From the IMG/VR virus record IMGVR_UViG_3300042198_000097, positions 1-26,905 of that record: a stretch of 26,905 bases of DNA; one strand, 5' to 3'. A program made the translations under genes and the position numbers. This document shows, in pieces, positions 20,891-26,905 of this stretch. Position 1 is the first letter of the stretch. Every line of letters starts with the position of its first letter. The stretch is from a virus. Under the pieces are notes generated by a model. That model ran no database searches. It was not told the DNA's origin and saw only the letters and a list, made by a program, of their open reading frames with translations.

Positions 20891-20955
20891 TGCGCCATTT
20901 AATCTTCCGGGTAATCTTACCAGAACTGCGGTACTCTCTTGTTGTAGCACAGATT
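20888..20955 (-). ncRNA. Structured RNA element, copy 3 (shortened)
   Basis: On the minus strand: AATCTGTGCTACAAC, then GTACCGCAGTTCTGGTAAGATTACC and GGAAGATTAAATGGCGCAC. The TGTCTG hairpin and the variable hairpins are missing, and a new small stem GGTAA/TTACC replaces them. It overlaps the stop of the ASCH gene and runs antisense to both the ASCH and HNH genes. The decay pattern differs from copy 4, indicating independent deletions. Confidence 0.5.
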
Positions 20956-20981
20956 TATTATCGTTGATCCAGGAGCTAAAC

Positions 20982-21311
20982 ATGACACAAAGTAACTACA
21001 ATGCCAGATACGGAAACCTGAAAAAGTATAAAAAACGCGTACACAAAGCGCATTTAAAGACTGGTGGACGCTGCTGCTGTTGCGGAATTAATCCTTCTGA
21101 AGAAATCCACCATACTAGTTACCGCAAGTCTGGAGATAAATATGGTATCAATATTTTCCCGGTTTGCAAACATTGTCATACCAAGATATGCCATTCTAGC
21201 GAGAACTGGATAAAGTCTAAGTCGGATCCAGTCTGGGGAAACCATAATACCAAGGATTTTACGGATTTACTGAAACTAAAATATAAGTTTTTGTACAAAA
21301 AAACCGGATAA
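20982..21311 (+). CDS. HNH endonuclease
   Basis: From ATG 20982, preceded by AGGAG seven bases upstream, the protein has 109 residues; a start at 20883 would read through the RNA element. It has the zinc-supported HNH core: CCCCG, EEIHHTSY with the general-base His pair, KYGINIFPVCKHCHTKICH. The Cys pairs flank the motif as in standalone HNH homing-type nucleases. The N-terminus is basic. Small HNH genes in phages often act in intron or gene mobility, or near terminase in packaging; here it sits between ASCH and the tail operon terminator. It is not an IscB protein, since no RuvC parts are present. Confidence 0.8.
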   Translation: MTQSNYNARYGNLKKYKKRVHKAHLKTGGRCCCCGINPSEEIHHTSYRKSGDKYGINIFPVCKHCHTKICHSSENWIKSKSDPVWGNHNTKDFTDLLKLKYKFLYKKTG

Positions 21312-21321
21312 ATCTCCGGTT
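21297..21321 (-). terminator. Terminator of the proximal tail operon
   Basis: AACCGG (21302-21307) pairs with CCGGTT (21316-21321). On the minus strand the stem is followed by seven T. It overlaps the end of the T frame and implies that no tape-measure gene is co-transcribed beyond this point. Confidence 0.75.
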
Positions 21322-21727
21322 AAGCATCTAATAGCATTGCTAAAGAGGTTAGTGTAGCGGTAGGTAGCTCTCGTTTACGTATAGCCTCTTTAATTATTTG
21401 TTTAGTTTTCTCACTTAACTTACTTCTAGAAGTTGTATTAACTTTATCAGGATAAGGTAGTAATTCCGCAAAGTTAATAGCTGGGTCATCTTTCCCTTTA
21501 AATCCATTAAATAAACCAGCCCACCCAATAGCGTGTATACGGGCTTCTGTATTGGCTTTTTCCATATAGATAGATTCCATTTCGGTTATACATTGGAACA
21601 CTATGTAGTCTGGTTGTTGCAAGAAAGTATCCCAATCTTTAAAACGTCTATCTTGTATTCTGTAGGATTGTATACGCCAATACAGCTTATCCCAATCTAT
21701 TTCGCCGCTGGTAGACTCAATTCCTCC
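21320..21727 (-). CDS. Tail chaperone T-like extension, reached by -1 frameshift
   Basis: This frame is open from a TAA in the G-like gene to a stop at 21320 and encodes 135 residues when joined. It begins in the frame as GGIESTSGEIDWDKLYWRIQ and continues with RRFKDWDTFLQQPDYIVFQ. No ATG, GTG or TTG lies within the overlap; the first TTG is 35 codons in (21622). IDWDKLYWRI...DFK/FKDW resembles the T parts of tail assembly chaperones. The arrangement - overlap of 31 bases with the G-like gene, and a run GAGGGGGAGG at the frame change - fits production of a G-T fusion of 390 residues. Slippage at GGGGG is inferred, not a textbook heptamer. Confidence 0.6.
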   Translation of the reverse strand, partial: GGIESTSGEIDWDKLYWRIQSYRIQDRRFKDWDTFLQQPDYIVFQCITEMESIYMEKANTEARIHAIGWAGLFNGFKGKDDPAINFAELLPYPDKVNTTSRSKLSEKTKQIIKEAIRKRELPTATLTSLAMLLDA

Positions 21728-22491
21728 CCCTCGGCGTTAGAATTGTCTTCTACAACTGGTAATTCCTGCCAACGACTGGACTCATTGCGGTAGAACTCAT
21801 AGATTTTCTCTACTAGTGCTTCGCTTAGTTTATACGTGTCTTCTAAAGTCCATTCTGGATAACCAAGTAGGTAAGATTTATTAGTACCCAAAAATCCAAC
21901 TGCACCAATCTCTAAAGTGCCTCCAGCGGGCGCTATTCTAATGGTTTCTGTATCGGGAGGGTAATTGCCATCTACTACTAGTTTTGTGTGTCCAAATCGG
22001 ATTACTTGACGAGAATTAAGCACTGGTTCGGATGGTTCAATGACTGCTTTCTTATCATTAATTACAACTTTATCTGCTAATACAATAGGATAAGCTGCTC
22101 TAGTTTGTATCAAAGCGGTAGTAGCAGCTGCGCCAATTTCGTTTTCAGAATAGCCAGATAGTAGATTTAGCTCGGTAAACGAATCTGCGTACTGTAGTAG
22201 TAAATCACCATTGTCTACTTCCGTACTACCAGCTGTTCTAGGAGATAAGATTCTGGTAACTTCGTCAATCGTTAAACCCTTTTCTTGAGCAATTCTTTGA
22301 ATGAGTTTAGTAGCAATACCTTGTGCTTGTGCGCGTGATTTTTCTGCTTCAAAAGTAAACTTACGTTCAATTACTTTAATATGTCCATATTTAGCTAAAT
22401 ATAAGCCTTCTACTGGATTGCCATCATTGTCAGATACGCCAACCCATACGATTTCAGGTAACTTTTTACCAATAACAAGATTAAAATTCAT
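21697..22491 (-). CDS. Tail assembly chaperone G-like
   Basis: The protein has 264 residues. It starts MNFNLVIGKKLPEIVWVGVSDNDGNPVEGLYLAKYGHIKVIERKF and has a long middle region with ATKLIQRIAQEKGLTIDEVTRILSP. It lies immediately after the major tail proteins, the usual position of gpG. The stop at 21697 overlaps the T-like frame; codons 254-256 are GAG GGG GAG. It is longer than lambda gpG (140), so extra domains may have been added: the middle (SEPVLNSRQVIRFGHTKLVVDGNYPPDTETIRIAPAGG) is beta-like. It overlaps the upstream 78-residue gene by four bases. The role is to bind tape measure protein during assembly. Confidence 0.65.
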   Translation of the reverse strand: MNFNLVIGKKLPEIVWVGVSDNDGNPVEGLYLAKYGHIKVIERKFTFEAEKSRAQAQGIATKLIQRIAQEKGLTIDEVTRILSPRTAGSTEVDNGDLLLQYADSFTELNLLSGYSENEIGAAATTALIQTRAAYPIVLADKVVINDKKAVIEPSEPVLNSRQVIRFGHTKLVVDGNYPPDTETIRIAPAGGTLEIGAVGFLGTNKSYLLGYPEWTLEDTYKLSEALVEKIYEFYRNESSRWQELPVVEDNSNAEGEELSLPAAK

Positions 22492-22724
22492 ACTAAGTCA
22501 AACTCCAATAGTTCTTGTAAATCTGCATAAACTTCTCTAGTAGCGGATCTTGCCACAGAATCTGGTATTTTAATCGTAAAAGTGTTAGATTCATTGCTTA
22601 CCACAATTGTACCAGATAATCCACCACGAAACATAGCAGCACCGCATCTAAGTACATTGCGTTCTTTGCGGCAATTAATTAATACTGCTAAACTTTTAGT
22701 GCTATCCGCCAAAATATCTAACAT
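22488..22724 (-). CDS. Small protein of the tail operon, unknown
   Basis: A 78-residue protein with a mixed alpha/beta profile: LAVLINCRKERNVLRCGAAMFRGGLSGTIVVS, then NTFTIKIPDSVARSATREVYADLQELLEF. The family is unknown to me. It lies between the last major-tail-protein paralogue and the G-like gene, overlapping the latter by four bases, so a role in tail assembly is likely. No membrane segment is visible. Confidence 0.6.
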   Translation of the reverse strand: MLDILADSTKSLAVLINCRKERNVLRCGAAMFRGGLSGTIVVSNESNTFTIKIPDSVARSATREVYADLQELLEFDLV

Positions 22725-22729
22725 TTTTA

Positions 22730-23473
22730 TTAGCTAAAATCATCAAAGCAGAACGGTGGATACCACTCAAAATAGTCACCTTGGAACAGCAAGTTAAACG
22801 AAAATCTTTTAACTTCGTTTTGGTTAGCCGGTAGAGCCAAGTTACTTATTTTAGCTATCCCTGCAAAACGTTCACCGTCTGGCATTGTTACAGCTGCATA
22901 AATATCTCTACCATAAAGTAGATTGGAAAATATACCAACTGGTTTTATTATAGTCTCTAATGCCTTATCTCCAGTTAGTGCTATGCCACTAACGGTACAA
23001 CTTTTTGTCTGTCTAATAAAAGTATTTTTAACACCACGTCTAGTCCTAAAATCCGTAGTCTCTACCTGCACTTCTTGGGACGATAAATCTATAGCTTGTA
23101 CGCCATTCAACGGTATTACACCTTCTACTACTTCCGCTAAATCGCCTTCGTTTATTATGTGTAATAACGGGTATACTTCTACTTGTGTTTGTATGTTATC
23201 TATTGTTGTGTCATTAACTAAAATAGCTTGTTTCCTATACCCTGGCACGTACCCAAAGTTTGGGTCTCCAAAAGATAGGCATGTACCAGCTTTAAGTTCA
23301 ACATCAAAGAAACTGGAAAGAGTTAAATAGTTATATCCAATAGTAGAAGTAGCATTACAAAGTACCTCAAACTTCGGTATATCACTACTCGTCTCTCCAG
23401 TTACTTCGTTTACTGGTAGTAGTTTGACCTCTAAACAGCAACCGTTTAGAGGTTGAGGGTTTAACCAGTCCAC
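22730..23473 (-). CDS. Third major-tail-protein paralogue
   Basis: From GTG 23473, with AGGAGGG upstream, the protein has 247 residues. It aligns with the two upstream paralogues: KAGTCLSFGDPNF, PLNGVQAIDLSSQEVQVETTDFRTRRGVKNTFIRQTKSCTVSGIALTGDKALETIIKPVGIFSNLLYGRDIYAAVTMPDGERFAGIAKISNLALPANQNEVKRFSFNLLFQGD. It is the most divergent of the three: it lacks the common MPLATASQILQDYSLE N-terminus and carries extra Cys near its ends. Possibly a specialised tail subunit. Confidence 0.7.
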   Translation of the reverse strand: MDWLNPQPLNGCCLEVKLLPVNEVTGETSSDIPKFEVLCNATSTIGYNYLTLSSFFDVELKAGTCLSFGDPNFGYVPGYRKQAILVNDTTIDNIQTQVEVYPLLHIINEGDLAEVVEGVIPLNGVQAIDLSSQEVQVETTDFRTRRGVKNTFIRQTKSCTVSGIALTGDKALETIIKPVGIFSNLLYGRDIYAAVTMPDGERFAGIAKISNLALPANQNEVKRFSFNLLFQGDYFEWYPPFCFDDFS

Positions 23474-23490
23474 ATTAATGCCCTCCTGTT

Positions 23491-24585
23491 TTAAGCGGTT
23501 CTAAATGTCCAAGAATTATCATCTATGCCAGCAAACCCAACTACAGCAGTAGGACTGATTAACACATAATAATCTGTATTACCAGTTAAGTTTGAGGTGG
23601 GGTCAATAGTTAGTGTGTCGTTAGCAACAGTTGTTGTGGTACGAGTCAAAGCAGTAGTTATAGTTGTTGCTGGATTGCTTGCTAATACTATAGTTGCAGT
23701 TCCAGCGCCAAGTGTGATAGCTTGGTTAAACTGTGCAGTTAAATTAGCACTTACCACAAATCCAGTGCCATTCACGTCTGGTGTTAAGTCAATAATGAAT
23801 GGACTACTGTAGTCGTAGGGCGTATACCAGGCAAAAGTCCTACCTTGATAAGTAAGCGTAAAACTATACTTTTTAACTTCGTTTTGGTTAGCAGGAAAGT
23901 TAAGGGCAGTAATTTTAGCAAACCCTTCAAAACGCTCACCGTCTGGCATGGTAGCAACTGCAAAAACTTCACGTCCAAACAAATATCCATCAAAAGCACC
24001 AACTCGTTTGACTATAGTTTCAAGTCCTTCGTCACCCGCCAAAGCAACGCCAGAAATAGAGAAACTTTTAGCAGTGCGCACTATTGCTGTTTCTGTACCA
24101 GCTCCAGAACCAAAGTGAGTTGTATCTACCATGGTTTCTTGGTTAGCCATATCCATTGTCTGAATACCACTTAAAGGTATTAACCCTACAATAAAATCAG
24201 CTATAGCGCCAGCTTGTATAGGTCTAGACAAAGGGCTTATAGTAATAGAGCTTGTACTAGAATCAGTTAAAGTAACGTCGTTTAAGACAATAGCTTGTTG
24301 ACGAATTTTAGCAAACACCAATGAAGGAATTTGTGTTGGTGCGTCAGACGAAAAAGATAATGCGGTTCCAGCTTTGATAACGGTATTACCAGTAATTGTG
24401 CCACCTGTATTAGTGTTAGCACGTACTGTAAGCGTACTAGCTCCAACTGGATTACTAGTAGAAGTGACGGTAATAATGCGTCTAGTTACAGAACGACTAG
24501 TTGTACCAAAAGTCGCATTTATACCAGGTAGGGCTAACTCCAGGCTGTAATCCTGGAGTATTTGTGATGCGGTAGCTAAAGGCAT
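23491..24585 (-). CDS. Major tail protein paralogue with C-terminal Ig-like domain
   Basis: The protein has 364 residues. Its first 250 match the gene at 24615 closely (MPLATASQILQDYSLE start; LSGIQTMDMANQETMVDTTHFGSGAGTETAIVRTAKSFSISGVALAGDEGLETIVKRVG; FPANQNEVKKYSFTLTYQGR). The last 110 residues (IIDLTPDVNGTGFVVSANLTAQFNQAITLGAGTATIVL..., NLTGNTDYYVLISPTAVVGFAGIDDNSWTFRT) are a bacterial Ig-like (Big_5/SbsA-type) domain. Such domains decorate tail tubes and are thought to touch the host surface. GGAG precedes the ATG. It forms a tandem duplication with the gene upstream. Confidence 0.8.
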   Translation of the reverse strand: MPLATASQILQDYSLELALPGINATFGTTSRSVTRRIITVTSTSNPVGASTLTVRANTNTGGTITGNTVIKAGTALSFSSDAPTQIPSLVFAKIRQQAIVLNDVTLTDSSTSSITISPLSRPIQAGAIADFIVGLIPLSGIQTMDMANQETMVDTTHFGSGAGTETAIVRTAKSFSISGVALAGDEGLETIVKRVGAFDGYLFGREVFAVATMPDGERFEGFAKITALNFPANQNEVKKYSFTLTYQGRTFAWYTPYDYSSPFIIDLTPDVNGTGFVVSANLTAQFNQAITLGAGTATIVLASNPATTITTALTRTTTTVANDTLTIDPTSNLTGNTDYYVLISPTAVVGFAGIDDNSWTFRTA

Positions 24586-24614
24586 ATTAAACTCCTAAAC
24601 TCCTATAAACTTAA

Positions 24615-25364
24615 TTAGGCAAAAGCTGTATAGGGTTGAGTCCAAGTAAATTGTCTACCTTGGAATGCAAGCGTGAAACTATACTTTTTAACTTCGTTTT
24701 GGTTGGCAGGGAAGTTTAACGCATATATTTTAGCTACGCCTTCCAGCCTTTCTCCATCAGAAAAAGTAGCAGCAGCATAAATTTCACGGTTAAACAAGTT
24801 GCCAGCTAAAGCACCAACGGGTTTAATGACTGTTTCAAGTGCTTCGTCAGCCGCTAAGGCTACACCAGATACGGAGTAGTTGCGGTTTACTCGTACTAAA
24901 GCGGTTTCAGTACCAGCTCCGGATAGGAAGTGTGTAGTATCTACCTGAGTTTCTTGGTTGTTTAAGTCAAGAGTTTGGATACCAGTTAAAGGCAGAAGTC
25001 CAGGAATAAAACTAGCTGTAGCAGCTGCTGTAGCGCTATTATCTCCACTAATAGAAATTCTACGAGACAAAGGTGCTATATTGACAGAAGTTGCGGTAGT
25101 GGCTATCGACTTGTCTTCTAGGATTACCACTTGAGTTCTAAAAGCTTGTCCAGTTGCTTTAAATGATAATACGTTTCCAGCTTTTAAGTTAGTAGCTGTA
25201 CTTGCGGTAATAGAAATACTAGTAGCTCCTACATCAGCATTAGCTGTAACAGTAAAAGTAACGGAAGTAGTAGTTCTGTTAGAAACACCAAGTGTATTTA
25301 AAGGTAATAATAAAACTTCTAAACTGTAATCTTGTAAAATTTGAGATGCGGTAGCTAATGGCAT
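24615..25364 (-). CDS. Major tail protein (tube)
   Basis: The 249-residue protein has the same layout as the next two genes and is the basic form, without an Ig domain. The centre LTGIQTLDLNNQETQVDTTHFLSGAGTETALVRVNRNYSVSGVALAADEALETVIKPVGAL and the C-terminus FPANQNEVKKYSFTLAFQGRQFTW are shared. These fit the beta-barrel major tail proteins of siphophages that stack into the tube. It has its own promoter (25388-25416), so it can be highly expressed, as expected of a tube subunit. GGTGAAAT lies before the ATG. Confidence 0.75.
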   Translation of the reverse strand: MPLATASQILQDYSLEVLLLPLNTLGVSNRTTTSVTFTVTANADVGATSISITASTATNLKAGNVLSFKATGQAFRTQVVILEDKSIATTATSVNIAPLSRRISISGDNSATAAATASFIPGLLPLTGIQTLDLNNQETQVDTTHFLSGAGTETALVRVNRNYSVSGVALAADEALETVIKPVGALAGNLFNREIYAAATFSDGERLEGVAKIYALNFPANQNEVKKYSFTLAFQGRQFTWTQPYTAFA

Positions 25365-25387
25365 ATTTCACCTATTTTTTGCGATTA

Positions 25388-25416
25388 TATCTATTTCTAA
25401 AGTTGCCATTTTGCAA
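25388..25416 (-). promoter_or_regulatory. Promoter of the major tail protein gene
   Basis: Minus strand: TTGCAA (25416-25411), 17 bp and TAGATA (25393-25388), with TATAAT just beyond (25389-25384). It lies in the 78-bp gap upstream of the major tail protein, the widest gap in the proximal tail operon. Confidence 0.5.
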
Positions 25417-25442
25417 ACATAGCTTATTATAAAAATAAGTTG

Positions 25443-25820
25443 TTAAATTCTTGTAAAAACGACTGGATCTTTGATTAAAATCCGAGCCTGCTCAATGGTT
25501 TCGTTAGTAAATGGAAAATGCGTAATTTGCGCTATAACAAAATTTTTCTCTATCTTAGAAATAGCTTGTACCAACTTTGAATCACGTTTATAGTTTTTAA
25601 GTACCACTTCCCATTTCTGGTCTTTATATTTTTGACCTGCACTAGAGTTTTTTGCGTATCCTATAGGGTTTTGAGTGATTAAGCACTCTAATCCAGAACT
25701 GATGGAAGGTGGTGCAGAACTAGACCCATAAACCCATATACTAGGTGTATTATTGTTATACACACCTAATTCAGTTGATAATATCTGTCTTAATCTGTTA
25801 TTGAGTTCTGCTGCTGTCAT
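25443..25820 (-). CDS. Small tail protein, possible tail terminator or completion protein
   Basis: A 125-residue protein with a helix at the start (TAAELNNRLRQILSTELG), then strands (SIWVYGSS, GLECLITQNPIG, QKWEVVLKNYKRDSKLVQAISKIEKNFVIAQITHF). The size, position between a gp10-like gene and the major tail protein, and the alpha/beta layout match siphophage tail-terminator (gpU-type) proteins. No decisive motif is visible. It starts four bases after the stop of the upstream gene. Confidence 0.5.
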   Translation of the reverse strand: MTAAELNNRLRQILSTELGVYNNNTPSIWVYGSSSAPPSISSGLECLITQNPIGYAKNSSAGQKYKDQKWEVVLKNYKRDSKLVQAISKIEKNFVIAQITHFPFTNETIEQARILIKDPVVFTRI

Positions 25821-25823
25821 AAT

Positions 25824-26210
25824 TTAATTGTGTTCTATATTATAAGAGTTATACAGTTCTTTGGTATCAACAATATCACGTGGGCTAGTAACAGTTTCTC
25901 CGTTAGAACGTCTAGTTGGTCTATCCCAATTCCAAATATCTGCTTCTATATTTTCTTGGCAAGATTCTCCAAAACTTTCAGCCATAGCCTCAAAAGCGTC
26001 TCCAATTGAGTTGGACTTTGCTAACTCGTTTTGTAATTCTTCTATAAATCCAAATTCTTCTATAGTTGCGTTAACCCACGGTCTAGCAGGTGCGGCAGCC
26101 CCATCACTCCTAGTATATCCTTCATGAACATAGGCTGCGTATCTAGTATTCCAAGATAAAGTTGTACGTTTATTCCTAGGTATGTTTAAATTATTCCATT
26201 TAATGTCCAT
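25824..26210 (-). CDS. HK97 gp10-like tail component
   Basis: From ATG 26210 (MDIKWNNLNIPRNK) the protein has 128 residues; an in-frame GTG at 26234 would add eight. It has the core motif of gp10-like minor tail (lambda Z-type) proteins: TRYAAYVHEGYTRSDG, then ARPWVNATIEE, a helix with NELAKSN and EAMAESFGESCQENIEADI, and a C-terminal VDTKELYNSYNIE. These proteins join head and tail. It is the first gene of the proximal tail operon, with the divergent sigma gene starting 27 bp away. Confidence 0.7.
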   Translation of the reverse strand: MDIKWNNLNIPRNKRTTLSWNTRYAAYVHEGYTRSDGAAAPARPWVNATIEEFGFIEELQNELAKSNSIGDAFEAMAESFGESCQENIEADIWNWDRPTRRSNGETVTSPRDIVDTKELYNSYNIEHN

Positions 26211-26237
26211 ATATTTATAGTTCCATATAAGCACTTT

Positions 26238-26905
26238 ATGTTAGAAGACATTCAATTTGATGATAATGAAGCGCTATTACTAGAGTATTGTACTACTAAA
26301 AGTATTGCCCTACGCAACAAAATAGTAGAACTTAACCTAGGGCTAGTTTATTCTGTTGCCCACCGGATTAAAGATAACTGCTCAGTCCCACTAGAAGACT
26401 TAATCCAGGTTGGTAGTATAGGCTTGATTAAAGCTATTGAACGTTATGACCCTTCGCGCTCTAAAAAGCTGTCTTCTTATGCCTTACCAAGCATCAATGG
26501 TTCTATATTAATGTTTTTGCGGGATAAATCTCGTATCATTAAAGCACCACGTAAATTACAAGATATTTATCAGCGTATTAAAAAATATTCTAAAAAACAT
26601 TCTGTATCTCAAGATACTGCTATCTATATGCTAGGTATTCCGGTACATTTAGCATACGAGTCTAAGGCTGCTTATTTAGAGAACTACCAAGAAATAGAGC
26701 GTATTACAGAAATACAGTTAGAAGAACCAGTAGACTGGGATGAAGTTCTTTGTCTGTTACCTCTAGAACATGCACGGATAATACAATTACTACATTTACA
26801 AGGATACAAATGTCATGAAATACGCAAAATGTTGAATATATCAAATATACAAATTAGAATATTAGAATCAGAAGCTATAAATATGCTTAAACAAATCATG
26901 ATAGA
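26238..26905 (+). CDS. Sigma-70 family factor, cut by the window edge
   Basis: The first 222 residues are visible and the frame is open at the window end. Region 2 is clear: LRNKIVELNLGLVYSVAHRIKDN, then PLEDLIQVGSIGLIKAIERYDPSRSKKLSSYALPSINGSILMFLRDK (51-97). The tail IKAPRKLQDIYQRIKKYSKK is typical of cyanobacterial group 3 (SigF/J-like) factors, which have RxPR in this place. Region 4 (LEHARIIQLLHLQGYKCHEIRKMLNISNIQIRILESEAINML) is a recognisable but degenerate helix-turn-helix. A full region 3 is not apparent. Start ATG 26238 lies 27 bp from the divergent tail gene, so the two genes share a short gap. A late-gene sigma factor for tail genes is inferred. Confidence 0.8.
   Translation, partial: MLEDIQFDDNEALLLEYCTTKSIALRNKIVELNLGLVYSVAHRIKDNCSVPLEDLIQVGSIGLIKAIERYDPSRSKKLSSYALPSINGSILMFLRDKSRIIKAPRKLQDIYQRIKKYSKKHSVSQDTAIYMLGIPVHLAYESKAAYLENYQEIERITEIQLEEPVDWDEVLCLLPLEHARIIQLLHLQGYKCHEIRKMLNISNIQIRILESEAINMLKQIMI

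Noticed and set aside
20982-21311. IscB or Cas9-type nuclease
   Set aside because: The protein is only 109 residues and has an HNH motif without RuvC parts or bridge helix.
1-26905. CRISPR array
   Set aside because: No regularly spaced direct repeats of 24-40 bp; the tandem repeats seen are 9 or 12 bp and lie inside genes.

Overview
The window is a low-GC, densely packed segment of a temperate phage, prophage or phage-plasmid with a lambda-like (siphovirus) tail. The host is probably a cyanobacterium. The main evidence for that is the sigma factor at the right edge, whose region 2 reads like cyanobacterial group 3 sigma factors, together with overall composition; no host gene fixes the taxon. 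No capsid, portal, terminase, integrase, tRNA, rRNA or CRISPR array is visible.

Layout. (1) 1-1600: two minus-strand genes, an orphan Cas5/Csf3-like RAMP candidate and a common phage protein of unknown function, separated by a structured RNA element. (2) 1600-4880: a plus-strand replication module. It holds a winged-helix initiator with an internal 12-bp tandem repeat (lambda O-like in position), a lambda P-like helicase-loader candidate and a small membrane protein, each behind a strong sigma70-type promoter. Two of these promoters are embraced by perfect inverted repeats. (3) 5070-9509: a minus-strand operon of a helix-turn-helix protein, a protein ending in a dnaX-type slippery heptamer (A AAA AAG), small membrane or coiled-coil proteins and a membrane-anchored FtsK/SpoIIIE ATPase. 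(4) 9600-10330: two divergent small regulators with interleaved promoters. (5) 10344-17753: the distal tail module on the minus strand (I, J, FN3-like protein, two tip proteins, K, L). (6) 17756-21311: an interruption with a gpM-like gene on the opposite strand, an SF2 helicase, an ASCH-domain protein and an HNH endonuclease. (7) 21297-26234: the proximal tail module on the minus strand (gp10-like protein, small tail protein, three major-tail-protein paralogues, the G/GT frameshift pair), closed by a terminator. (8) 26238-end: a divergent sigma factor, cut by the window edge.

How it fits together. The tail genes should build a long flexible tail, but no tape-measure gene lies between GT and the tip genes, so it must be elsewhere. 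The sigma factor beside the tail operon suggests phage-controlled late transcription. The O/P-like pair should start replication, and the FtsK-type membrane operon may move or segregate DNA.

Most noteworthy: a dispersed family of four RNA-like elements (one near-complete pair, two shortened) with covarying stems and a 3' motif resembling HEARO/omega RNA, without an IscB gene in the window; two candidate -1 programmed frameshifts; and the orphan Csf3-like protein. All functional calls come from reading motifs by eye; no database search was run.
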